DNA of 64,000 nucleotides from Leishmania martiniquensis (Eukaryota > Euglenozoa > Kinetoplastea > Trypanosomatida > Trypanosomatidae), in the NCBI RefSeq assembly GCF_017916325.1, contig NC_090167.1:910501-974500 (forward strand). Direction: 5' to 3'. Positions within the stretch are counted from its first letter, which is position 1. Each line of letters opens with the position of its first letter. A model generated the notes under the pieces. It worked only from the letters and a program-made list of their open reading frames with translations, searched no databases and was not told where the DNA came from. Made by a program: the position numbers and the translations under genes. Of the stretch, positions 43,801-52,515 are shown one piece after another.

Positions 43801-46800
43801 TCAGGTCTTTGCACTCACTAGCACACGTTTCGCCCTTTTCAGGTGTCGTTAAGGGCTCGAGCCTCACTCCTGCGACATGGGCGCCGAGGTCCTCGCCCGT
43901 TGCCACTACCTTGGCGTGCGAGCCACCGCCTTCGGCGCGCGGCGCGTGTGCCACAGCAGCCGACGAGGATGGCTGAGCTGCGAGCCCTCTGCAAGAAGCG
44001 CTGCCTATACCACCAGAAACAAGGGTGCTGGAGACATCCACGCTAGAGAGCTGCGACATATGAAGCTCCGCCTGCCGCCTCGCTGATATCATCGCCGACG
44101 TGGATGGCAGCAAGCGCGACTGTTCGTCACTCAGCGCGCCGTCACCGTCGCGTATCCCCGCTCTACTCATGTCATTGACGTGGCTCGGTTCATCGGCCTT
44201 CGCAGCTGCCGCTTCGCTTGAAGGCGACCTTCGATGTGATGGGATAAGCGCCTTGTCTTCAGCCGCGTGCTCGCTTCGGTCCCTCTCCACCTCCATCTTC
44301 GGCAATCTCTGACGGCAGCAGCGAGAACGCAGGAAGGCTTGCAGCACAGTCACGCACCACGTCAAGTCCTCGGGAGTGCGAGAGAAGGATGGTGTGAGGG
44401 CCGATGGGGTGTGCGCGGCTAGCCAGACCGATGTGGCGAGGTCTGCAGCCCCCGCACCAGTACTGCCTCCCTGCGGTGTAGCGAGGAATTCAGTCCTTTG
44501 CGGTAGCGACACCCCGGAAGCTTCTTCGAGGCCCTTGACGCGAATCGTCTCGAGGGTGACGCCCCCACTGTGATGCCGCGGGCACGGCGATGGCATCCTG
44601 GGCTCCGCTTCGAAAACGAGGCTTCGCACCACACACGATGCCGCCGATGTGCTGCTCATCCCGGCCGACTCGTGAGACGGTGAATGACGATGCTGGGAGG
44701 CGTGCCGCGGGTGTGCACTACGCGACGTAGAGGATGGCCGGGGCGGCAGCTGCGCCGACATCAGCACCTCTGGCTCTCTCGTGCGGTCGTGCGACGAAAA
44801 AACAGAGCTGCGGCGCGGTAGCGGGCAAGGTGCGGCTGATCCGTCTCGCTCGGTCGACGTGTGGTGGCCGGTGCGCCGGCTTGGCGGCGGCATCGGCACG
44901 CGCGTCGATGGGTTCCACGATGGTTTCCGGTCACTGTGCTGCTGCTGCTGCTGCCCCCTCTGCATTGGTGATGAAGGTGTCATGGGTGCGCACTCCTGCT
45001 CGGCAGCAGCCGTCACATGGTCGTCCGCGCTTTGTCGATTTGGAAACAGCAATGCAGACGACCGGCGTGGTTCATACACGGAGCGCAGTGCGGCGCTCGC
45101 ACTGCTGGGGCGGGGACGTGCCTGCGCTGCTCTTGAAGGGCGCAGCATGGGAGTCTTCGCGGTCGGTCGGAGAGTTGACCCCTCCTGCGGACCAGGAGGG
45201 CCAGCAGAACTGCGCGCGAGGGAGCCGCTGCGGGGGTGCCTAGCAAGAACCTCCACAGCGCGCGGCAGCACCGAAGTCACTACAGTGCTCTGCAAAGGAG
45301 AGGTAAAATCTTTAGCCATGGGCACGGCCGCCGACAACGCCGCTATGGACAGCTGAGGCCGCTGGAGCATGCGCGCACGGCGCTTGCTCAAGGCGCAGGA
45401 GAGCGCACCGCGCGAAGGGTGCAAGGCTGGTGGCGCGGCCCCGCTCGTGGAGGTCAAGGAGCTGCGCAAAGGGTGCTGATACAGCTCCACCTCAACCTCC
45501 TCTCGCCGCCAGCGCTTCTTCATGGTTGCCATGCACTGCTTCAGCAGCTGCGCACGCTGCTGCTCCTCCAGGGCAAGGCGCGGAACGGCGAGGAGCCAGC
45601 GATGTGCCTCTCGATAGTATTGATAGGCTGCCTTGTAAAGGCCCATCTCATCTAGCCAGTCTGCGTGCGTCTGCTTCACGTACGACAAGAAGCACACGTT
45701 CTCGCGCCACTCGAGCCATGTGCGGATGAGCAATTCTTCTTCGTCTCCATGAAGAGAGGCCGCGACATCGCTGTAACAGTGTCCAACTGCCGGCGCGCTC
45801 GCAGCCGCGGCATCCCTCCCATACCCATCGAACCCGCCTCTGCGCGCAAGACCCCCGCCTTCCGGCAGGTTCGCCACCGGCAACAAGCATCCCTGCGTCA
45901 GCCGCCGCTGCATCTGCGTCGCTTTGTCCTTCGTGAAGAACACTTGGCGCTCCACCGCCTCCTCCGCCAGCATGGCGTACCGCAGTGCCTCGGTTAGCTG
46001 ACGAAGGCCGTGCTGCGCCTGCGCCATGTTGAAGTATGTGATACCGATTCCGGGAGCCTGAAGTTCTTCTTCCAGAGCCGCCGACCTCGCGAAGCGTGCG
46101 CTTGCCAGCGTGTACTCCCCCAGCTTGAAGTGGTAGACGCCGAAGTTGTGATCCACAGCGGCTGCGGCCTTGAGCCTCCGTGGTTCCTGGGACCGGGCGA
46201 AGAAAGGGACGCTCATACTCCGCATAGTGGTGTCGTTGTCAATGCTGTTCACACCAAGACCGCTGTCGATGGCCCCGCGTGCTGATGGGCCCTTCAGATC
46301 GGAACCCCTGCCTGGTGCCGACGCGGCAGCCGGCTGCTGCTGCGGGGCAGCGTTGTGGCTAGAGCAAGGGTCAGCACGCCCTCCCGCCACCCCTGTAATC
46401 GTAGGGGCGTCGAGCTCCACCGGATCTGGCAGATAGCGGAATAGACGACCAGCATCTTTCCGTAGCAGCTTATCTGCCCGATGCAGCAGCTCCAGAGCTG
46501 CGGAGTACTGCCCTTGATTCATCCACTCCAGAGCGTAGCGGTTCAAGAGCTCGACAAAGCGCAGTGTGGTGTGGGCCGCCGCATCCTCGCCACCCTCAAG
46601 CTGCCCAACCAGCTCCTCGCGATAGTCTTCCGTGAGGGATGCCTGCCCTTCGACTGCACGCGCGTCCAGAATCATGACCTGCCGCATTAGCGTGAACACA
46701 AGCTTTAGCCTCTCGTCCAGCCCATGAGTCAATTCTTCGGCCTGCGTGTCGAAGGCGTGCTGAGCACGTGCCTGGCGCACCTCTTGGCTTGCCCGACTGC

Positions 46801-47998
46801 TGTGGCCCGTGCCGGCTAAATGAGGGGCACCTTCCGAGGCGCACGAGAGGAATGGTGGCGGCAGCTGCTGACGTGCTGCAGAGCTGCGCAGGTATGGCGC
46901 ACTCGCCCTACCAAGGGTAGGGGTCTCCTCGCGCGCACAAAGCAGTGTCGAGAAGGATGACATTCGGCGTCCGCTTAGCGCAGAGGGTACCTCTCCCGGT
47001 AGTCGGCCAAAGCCCGTCGATCTGCATGGTTGAGGATGTGGTGCGCATCCAGGGGGCTGGTGGCGCTGAACGGCGATGTTGTTCACTCCAGAGTCAGGGA
47101 CTGAGCGGCGTAAAGGCGACGAGGAAGGCGGAACACTAGCTCGGCCTCCGGCACTGTTGGTGTCGGGGGCAATGCCGCTGTGAGACGCAGCGAAGCGCAA
47201 CACGGGCGCTTCAGCTCTTTGCCGCAACAGGGCGCTTAGATGCGAGCGTAGCGCCGCCACATCATTGTCACACGTCTGACCGCAAGTCGTCATGGGAAAC
47301 GACAACGAAGGTGCGTACTGCATGTCGTCGGTGCGCGCCCCCAGCGACACCGGTGACCGGGATGCCGAGGACAGCGGCGTCGCGGCGGAAGCGTCGGTTA
47401 ACGTCGCTGAGCCGCCAATGCGGGCGGTTGGGTGAAACAAACGTGCGCCCTCAGCAAAGTCACTGCGAACAGGTCGTCCCGTCACCACGGCGGGGTGATG
47501 TGTGGGTGTATCCCCTGCCTGAATAGACGAGATAGGGGTGCATAGTGACCAGTAGGTGCTGTCTCCGTCGAGCCTACTAGCAGGTAGAGCCACATCGTAG
47601 GGATTCACTTGAGTAGTAGCCGAGCCGGCCGCGGCGCCGTCTAAGGATGTGCAGGTTCGAGAGCTGTGCGCCGCACGACTGCGCACGTCGGTACTTGCGG
47701 TGATTAGTCGTTGCTGCGCGCCTCGCGCTGGGGGCGACGGGTGAACGGCACTGGCATACGAGACGCCAGTTACCGCGTGGGTGTCCAACTGGTAGTCTAC
47801 TCGTTGTAAAGGACGTCGCACGGGAGTGTTATTGCCTTTGGTAGGCACGTCGCAGTTGAACTCGTCCACACGGTCCATCACAGAGGCATAAGAGGAGGCC
47901 GTTCCACAAGACGGCGAGAAGGCGTAGCAGCCGCCTGCCACACCCTCTCGTGAAGCGCTTGGCGTTCCATCGAGCGTATTATACGAAAGATACGGCAT
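40874..47998 (-). CDS. Giant TPR- and IQ-motif protein, probably cytoskeletal, 2374 aa
   Basis: I do not recognise a named orthologue. Residues about 440-820 are helical and contain TPR-like units: LNRYALEWMNQGQYSAALEL near 480, HNFGVYHFKLGEYTLASARF near 616, FNMAQAQHGLRQLTEALRYA near 656 and LDEMGLYKAAYQYYREAHRW near 780. An IQ-like motif lies near 1214 (LQAFLRSRCCRQRL), and a clear one ends the protein (AATVIQQAWRDHVATRLRRQ), so calmodulin or centrin-type light chains may bind. The remaining 1500 residues are Ser/Ala/Pro/Arg-rich, acidic in places, and look disordered. The frame continues upstream only from a GTG; ATG 47998 (MPYLSYNTLDG) is the first ATG. TPR plus IQ suggests a flagellar or basal-body scaffold, which is inference. 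The gene fills most of the segment between the repeat arms. Confidence 0.82.
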   Translation of the reverse strand: MPYLSYNTLDGTPSASREGVAGGCYAFSPSCGTASSYASVMDRVDEFNCDVPTKGNNTPVRRPLQRVDYQLDTHAVTGVSYASAVHPSPPARGAQQRLITASTDVRSRAAHSSRTCTSLDGAAAGSATTQVNPYDVALPASRLDGDSTYWSLCTPISSIQAGDTPTHHPAVVTGRPVRSDFAEGARLFHPTARIGGSATLTDASAATPLSSASRSPVSLGARTDDMQYAPSLSFPMTTCGQTCDNDVAALRSHLSALLRQRAEAPVLRFAASHSGIAPDTNSAGGRASVPPSSSPLRRSVPDSGVNNIAVQRHQPPGCAPHPQPCRSTGFGRLPGEVPSALSGRRMSSFSTLLCAREETPTLGRASAPYLRSSAARQQLPPPFLSCASEGAPHLAGTGHSSRASQEVRQARAQHAFDTQAEELTHGLDERLKLVFTLMRQVMILDARAVEGQASLTEDYREELVGQLEGGEDAAAHTTLRFVELLNRYALEWMNQGQYSAALELLHRADKLLRKDAGRLFRYLPDPVELDAPTITGVAGGRADPCSSHNAAPQQQPAAASAPGRGSDLKGPSARGAIDSGLGVNSIDNDTTMRSMSVPFFARSQEPRRLKAAAAVDHNFGVYHFKLGEYTLASARFARSAALEEELQAPGIGITYFNMAQAQHGLRQLTEALRYAMLAEEAVERQVFFTKDKATQMQRRLTQGCLLPVANLPEGGGLARRGGFDGYGRDAAAASAPAVGHCYSDVAASLHGDEEELLIRTWLEWRENVCFLSYVKQTHADWLDEMGLYKAAYQYYREAHRWLLAVPRLALEEQQRAQLLKQCMATMKKRWRREEVEVELYQHPLRSSLTSTSGAAPPALHPSRGALSCALSKRRARMLQRPQLSIAALSAAVPMAKDFTSPLQSTVVTSVLPRAVEVLARHPRSGSLARSSAGPPGPQEGSTLRPTAKTPMLRPSRAAQARPRPSSASAALRSVYEPRRSSALLFPNRQSADDHVTAAAEQECAPMTPSSPMQRGQQQQQHSDRKPSWNPSTRVPMPPPSRRTGHHTSTERDGSAAPCPLPRRSSVFSSHDRTREPEVLMSAQLPPRPSSTSRSAHPRHASQHRHSPSHESAGMSSTSAASCVVRSLVFEAEPRMPSPCPRHHSGGVTLETIRVKGLEEASGVSLPQRTEFLATPQGGSTGAGAADLATSVWLAAHTPSALTPSFSRTPEDLTWCVTVLQAFLRSRCCRQRLPKMEVERDRSEHAAEDKALIPSHRRSPSSEAAAAKADEPSHVNDMSRAGIRDGDGALSDEQSRLLPSTSAMISARRQAELHMSQLSSVDVSSTLVSGGIGSASCRGLAAQPSSSAAVAHAPRAEGGGSHAKVVATGEDLGAHVAGVRLEPLTTPEKGETCASECKDLSGDVNGERGAVAVAALVGRGKSPIPYESDDGEASSSSAAEESSSANVPCPFYRENVGGDRGGVGAEDSTATSNGGTISKYSDVTAVASASSPGDHEKDDVAKTDRRKPHITDSAGAPLVESLDSRRRSRARPLADAVMKKGEGGRFGDASAILSKASVHGSSKEKNSNVGWPPSKSQASSAARGSGRASSLLLPEPEERMRGMEAVPASAPLLHSLQREVLQSPHATDQCTGQAHRSSTAGHDAASRAEVHLLLDAAHPTVSDRSREADLGDTAEARERALCDVLPPPSSSTAGAENSCLSGVEVTAASRGPFMRRSISAHPVEPAGGVHGAAQSSNSSATVCRVGLEVKGSNGQAIERAHEDAEGEEGATDVLSGARAPPSRQSLQLLTSPVSEGDHPHQQSRAATSSPSSRPLRSREPRYIASSTAAGSASRSHVEGAEAQCPVDRVNATATAVRRSAEVIEAMVGARPAEVVERTLQPPVTQPPRRGRVFVFVPHKIVTPVPTELTVVNSSSQSDDAKECLRFPLPTPQQSAAARDTETAEDGAAKSLLRLAGGSRTSGPSDAPLSFNEEYCGTAAMEPYATTDDETLGRHTASIGSTTTQVTQLRESFWRSTHDRSEPRQGEGGSAVLNAQQLLVKLGAVELTKVTPLGTKTEVQERIPEPSDPLGVVEGIEAPAMVQDNLANPADEDEKRVRAAEQDLLSRHETGAAEDIGAPPQRITGVPETLRSRESFIPSCSSLILAPTEAPAAVAAAEAPSGWNHTAELEMGLAAVPLSASPPPESPGELPEMLEAPAGMLSPRHPPLAGERHLPRVGSGAREAVSHGEGGESATAEGEEVGEKDTHPPANQAGDGNECAHRSSWLGSEGARGSALATKQLSLKNSTSPRPPEIFPKPQPQQHHRHRAPSSGVLPLPVSAQWPTRHESTWSDLEMDEAQRRYISDQIVQEEAATVIQQAWRDHVATRLRRQLYLLL

Positions 47999-48587
47999 CA
48001 CGGTCTTCGTCGCACAGATGACCCTGCATTCGAGCAGTTCTCCGACGCGGACGCAGAGAAGAGGGTGGCAATGCGTGTGCTGCAGCACCACCACGTTTCC
48101 CAACGAATGGGACGCAAAGGATTCGATCCCGTCGGCCCTTTCTGTCCCGGTTGTGCAGCTGCGTGCAAGCCACAGTCTTCTCAGCGGCACGCGCGCGCGG
48201 GTAGCGGCGTGAATCCCTGTCGCTCCCTTCGCGTACCACCGTCACCAGCTCAACCCCACTTGTGTATGTGTGTCTGTATGTGTTGGTGATCCCTCTTGCC
48301 GTCTCTTAGCATCCCTCTTATGTCGAAAAGGGTCAAAGGACGCATCAGAGACAGCATCAGGCGGACGCCGTAGGGAGTTGTGCAGCCGCGATGGCAGGAG
48401 AGGGCGAAGAAGGAGGAAGGGGCGGAGAGGGAAAAAAATGGCAGACGGAGACCAAATGGAAAAGAACAAGTGCGGCCAATCCTCGAAAAAAAGGGAAGGG
48501 CGTAAGCGCCCGCCGGTAAAGACGCACGCGCAGCACCCCGGTTGACCGCTCAGCTGCTCTTTTACTGGCCAAAAGACAGCGAGTGCA
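47999..48587. other. Spacer between repeat arm B and the TPR/IQ gene
   Basis: About 0.6 kb of UTR sequence with purine-rich runs (48390-48440). No supported gene. Confidence 0.45.
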
Positions 48588-48885
48588 GCAATACATTTTT
48601 GCCGCGCATCCATTTTCTGTGCCACACAAGGCACGGCTTCGAGTCCGCTCGGCCCCCTCCCCTCTATGCCCCTCACACGCGGGAGGGAGGAGGGCAGTCC
48701 CGCCATGCGAAGCAGCCGAAGAGGCACGCCTCACAGAGGGGGTACTGACGCCGCTGAGGCGCGACGCAGTGCGGTGCCTCTCTCCCTCCGCCTTTGCCCA
48801 CACAAACACACTTGCCCGTCACTGGGGAAGTCAGCATGAAGACACTGAAAAAGAAGGCCGAAAAGGCTGAAGGAATACCGCATGG
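48588..48885 (-). repeat. Inverted repeat, arm B, 298 bp
   Basis: The partner of arm A, in opposite orientation. The two differences fall in the block at 48661-48720 (arm A has GATT and CATGG where arm B reads GACT and CATAG on the minus strand). Arm B starts five bases after the stop codon of the 976-aa protein gene, so it must form the first part of that gene's 3' UTR, in the sense orientation. It has no open frame of interest. The abrupt edge so close to a stop codon suggests insertion or gene conversion into the UTR rather than a coding duplication. Confidence 0.92.
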
Positions 48886-48889
48886 GCGA

Positions 48890-51820
48890 TCAAACAGCTC
48901 TGCGCATGAGCGCATTCATCGACACACGATAACTCATTGGCAGCGCTCCCATCACCATTTGTGGCACAGTAGCCGCTGCATCGCTTGCGTCAGCACGTTG
49001 GGGCGAGGGCATGAGCAGCACACGGCGCAGGGTGTCATCCAGCGTTTTAAGAAGCTGCAGCTCGGCCGAAGTGAGCGACACATGTTCGCAGTGGAGGAGA
49101 AGCAACCGCCACGGTAAAAGGGACCCACCGAGCTGCTCCGCTAGCGCACGGGCGGCTGCTTGGGCTGTTGGCGCAACAACTGCCCGGATGAGCGCAACAC
49201 CACAGTCACTGCTGTCGTCACGTGCAATATCACCGTTCGCACCTTGGTTCATCAGCGCACCCAGGTGCAGAACAGCTTTAAGGACGCACACGACCTCCCG
49301 CTCCCACCGCAGCCGGCTCTCCGAAGCGGAGACGATCTTCTTTTGGGGTAGGCCTAGGGATACTTGGAGACGCGCAGCTGGAGGCGAGTCGCTGTGCGAC
49401 ACGTGGGTCGCTTCCATCCATCCGCTTGACCCGGCGGTTTCGGCGCACGGCGTCGCAGCGAGCCGTGCGCGGTCCGAGACGAGGGGCTCAGCAGCGCTGC
49501 CCGCAGAGAGCCTCTTCTGGAGCACTGCCATTGCTGGCATGGCGCCACCGTCACCGCTTTGCGGTGCCCGCCGAACACGCCGATCGCTGCGCCACTGCAG
49601 CAGCACACGCAGCAGCATCTGATTGAGTAGCCGCGCACCCTCCGTGGTGACGGACAGCGACTGCTGCTTCGATGGTTGGATCCAGGCACCCTCAGCGCAC
49701 GCAGCAGTGGAGTAAACGCTGCCACGAGGAGAGGGCGTGGGTGAAGGGATGTACAGGGTGGAGAGCGGAATGCTTTGCAGTGCACGGTAAAGCTGTCCCG
49801 GTGTGTGTAGCGGGGCCTGCAATGTGGCCAACGAACTGTCAGGGCGGCTGGTGCGCATGCTGCTGCCTGCAACTCCAGCCTGAGGGGTGCTGCGTAACGA
49901 AGGCGCAGATGGCGGTGCCGTCGCCCCATCCAACCAACGTCTGAGGAACAAAGCGAGGTGAAAATACGCCGAGGACTCCGCGTGTATGCCAGTGGGTCCC
50001 GGAAGTGCCACTCCGAGGTCCAGCATGGTGCCGTCCTGTTCGACGCGCGACAGGAGCGCGCACAGCTCTGTCCAGCTCGCATTCGCGGTTGTGGATGCCG
50101 TAGAGACGTCGCATGTGTGCGTCGCCCCGGCCCCAACGCCATTTACATCAAGTGAGCGCTCTTTGTGCGGCAGAAAGAGAAGATGCAGCGCTGCCCATGC
50201 CGTCACGTCCCATCGCGCGTCCTTCGAGAAGAGCGGCAAGAGGGCGGCGAATGCGTGCCGCGCGGAAGCCCACGTCACCTCCACCCCATTCAGCGGAGAG
50301 CGCGAGCCGCGGTGTCCGGCAGACGCTGGTGGCTCTCTTTTCTGCAGCTGAGCACAGAGAAGGGACAGCCACAGCAGAGGCAGAAGCTGCAGGCGGCGCT
50401 GCTGCAGGCGCGCCGGCACGCATCGCGCGAGCGAGTCTAGATTCGCTGCGATGCCGTGAGGCGCAGCGGAATTCGCTAGCGCATCAAAAAGCGGCGAGTA
50501 CGCTGCTGCATCGGGGCCCATAAACCAAGCATCTCGTGCTGCACTCGCTCGGCGGCCCGCCTTGAGCAGCACCAGCTCATGCCACAAGGCATGATCCACG
50601 CAGCGGCGCGTCTGCTCACATAGCAGTGCAGCGTGTACCTGGAGCAGACGCTCGTACGGGCGCTGCGTCTTCTCCACATCTTGTAGTGGTCTTGTGTGGT
50701 CCAGCAGTCCCCAATATTGCACCCCCGCCGCAAAGTGTACGATCGCCCAGTGAAGCGAGTGCAGATGGCGTAAGCTCAATGGCGCTTCAGCGACGGCAGC
50801 AGGAGCGCCATTCTGCTGGGAAGTTTCAGAGGATGTAGATGATGCAGTATAGCTGTCTCGCTGCGGATGCGTCACAGACGCGGCCGCAGCGGCATCCTGC
50901 GCAAGAAAGATGGAGGTGGAGAAGCATACATCCAACAGACGCTCTACGTGGGCATCCGCGACACCGAAAAGGCCGCTCACATGCAGCAGCACAGTCACAT
51001 TGAAGAGCGACTGCGTCAGCGCGGCAATGAGGTGGGTCGGAAGCAGATGCTGAGACACCGGCGTGAAAGAGGGCGCTGAGAGCTCTTCAGTATCACGCTC
51101 TGCACCGCGCTTGTGACAATTCGACGGTGAAGAATTTGCGGGTCGCTGCAAGTTGCCTCGCGCAGCCTGTGCACAGGGTCTCGCCTCAGCGATTCGGCGG
51201 CGCAGCGCTTTGAATTCGATCAAGACATGATGGGCGTGGTACCTCGCAAAGCTCGAGACCTCCGCGACGAGCTCCGGTTCGTGAACAGCCGTCTCCGAGG
51301 CATCATAGTTCGTCGTATCGCCACCCCAGCCACCGGCGAAATGCCTCATGGCATCTGCAGAAGGACGACAGGTCATCTCTGCCAGCCAATTCAGCAAATC
51401 CGCCTGTCCCTCGGTTCCGTCGTGATAGCGCCGACCGAGCTGCACGTAGCGCAAAGCGCGTCCCACAGGGAACGCGTATGGTTCCGTCGAAGCGGAGGTA
51501 TCAGCACCTAGTCCGGCACGGGAGCCTTGGCAGGGATGTCGAGGATGATGGCGGCAAGCGGCGCCGGCCCGAGCGCTGCCGGGGGAGTGCCGAGATGGTA
51601 ATGCTGCACCGGAGATCCTTGAAGATGTCGTGTCCGATGTCGAATGTTTCGGAAAGAAGTTGGATGCAGGGAACGAAGAAGAGGTGTGGGAGACAATGCC
51701 CCGCATGGAGGCTGACAGACTTACCAGGCAAGGAAAGCAGCAGTTGCAACGACAAGACGCGATAAGGCGGCATAAGTGCTTTCCCGAGCCTACCGTCCGT
51801 GTGGAAAGGCCGCGCACCAT
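48890..51820 (-). CDS. Helical protein of unknown function with presequence-like N terminus, 976 aa
   Basis: I do not recognise this protein. The N terminus (MVRGLSTRTVGSGKHLCRLI) is rich in Arg, Ser and Thr and lacks acidic residues, as in a mitochondrial presequence. The body is mostly amphipathic helix, for example LNWLAEMTCRPSADAMRHF, LIAALTQSLFNVTVLLHVS and HSLHWAIVHFAAGVQYWGLL, separated by Ser/Ala/Pro-rich linkers. This resembles the helical-repeat mitochondrial RNA-binding or ribosome-assembly proteins of kinetoplastids, but I find no diagnostic RAP or PPR repeat. The open frame goes up to 52363 from a GTG. ATG 51820 gives the presequence, while ATG 51706 (MRGIVSHTSSSF) follows a polypyrimidine-AG at about 51710 and is equally possible. 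The stop lies directly beside repeat arm B. Confidence 0.72.
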   Translation of the reverse strand: MVRGLSTRTVGSGKHLCRLIASCRCNCCFPCLVSLSASMRGIVSHTSSSFPASNFFPKHSTSDTTSSRISGAALPSRHSPGSARAGAACRHHPRHPCQGSRAGLGADTSASTEPYAFPVGRALRYVQLGRRYHDGTEGQADLLNWLAEMTCRPSADAMRHFAGGWGGDTTNYDASETAVHEPELVAEVSSFARYHAHHVLIEFKALRRRIAEARPCAQAARGNLQRPANSSPSNCHKRGAERDTEELSAPSFTPVSQHLLPTHLIAALTQSLFNVTVLLHVSGLFGVADAHVERLLDVCFSTSIFLAQDAAAAASVTHPQRDSYTASSTSSETSQQNGAPAAVAEAPLSLRHLHSLHWAIVHFAAGVQYWGLLDHTRPLQDVEKTQRPYERLLQVHAALLCEQTRRCVDHALWHELVLLKAGRRASAARDAWFMGPDAAAYSPLFDALANSAAPHGIAANLDSLARCVPARLQQRRLQLLPLLWLSLLCAQLQKREPPASAGHRGSRSPLNGVEVTWASARHAFAALLPLFSKDARWDVTAWAALHLLFLPHKERSLDVNGVGAGATHTCDVSTASTTANASWTELCALLSRVEQDGTMLDLGVALPGPTGIHAESSAYFHLALFLRRWLDGATAPPSAPSLRSTPQAGVAGSSMRTSRPDSSLATLQAPLHTPGQLYRALQSIPLSTLYIPSPTPSPRGSVYSTAACAEGAWIQPSKQQSLSVTTEGARLLNQMLLRVLLQWRSDRRVRRAPQSGDGGAMPAMAVLQKRLSAGSAAEPLVSDRARLAATPCAETAGSSGWMEATHVSHSDSPPAARLQVSLGLPQKKIVSASESRLRWEREVVCVLKAVLHLGALMNQGANGDIARDDSSDCGVALIRAVVAPTAQAAARALAEQLGGSLLPWRLLLLHCEHVSLTSAELQLLKTLDDTLRRVLLMPSPQRADASDAAATVPQMVMGALPMSYRVSMNALMRRAV

Positions 51821-52515
51821 TTGGCTGTCAGCCGCGGCAATGTGAACATGTGAAAGTGGCGATTGCTGCGGCGTGATATCGCAAAGTCGGCATGGTGAGG
51901 CTCCCTTTCCTGAGTTTTTTTTTGCGAGTGCCTCTGGTGGGGGCGCTACGGTAACGCGACGATGAAGGGGAGGGGCGATAAAGAGCAGCCAAAGTGTACG
52001 AAAGAGAGCGAGCCGACCAGCTCGTGAAGGGGAATGTCTTCCGCCAAGAGAAAGGGGGCAGAGCGCTCGTGAGGATGGCCCCTCTACGAAGCCGGCGCCC
52101 TCTGGCCTTTCTCGTTCGCTCTCTCTCACTGCCACTGTGACTGGCGGAAGGCGCCCACCAGCATGGGATGGCCAGCACCACAAGTGAATGTGCAGTGGCA
52201 GGCCAGCACGTGAGCCTATGCGCAGTCGCCTGTGCGTGCGTGCGCTGGGCGATGGTAGCGAGCCCTCTCGACTACCTCCGCATCTGATACCTTTTCCTTT
52301 GGCCATTTTACCCTGTCGCTTGCAGGGGCGCGTATTAATCGTTAAAGGGAAGAGCAGCTCCACCCAGCGTCACCTTTGTGTGTGTGTACGTGCCTCTCGG
52401 GCCTTCATCGCTACTCGGCCTCCCTTCGGTGTGGTCCGGAGGGGAGAAGAGATGCAGCACCGTGCGCACGCGTCCGCAGGAGGGCGCACCCCCCCCTCTC
52501 TTCCACTGTGGCAGC
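51821..52515. other. Spacer between NSUN-like gene and 976-aa gene
   Basis: About 0.7 kb with an open but low-complexity continuation of the 976-aa frame up to 52363. Nothing else supported. Confidence 0.45.

Noticed and set aside
47999..48190. N-terminal extension of the TPR/IQ protein from a GTG
   Set aside because: Trypanosomatid nuclear genes start at ATG; the first in-frame ATG is 47998.
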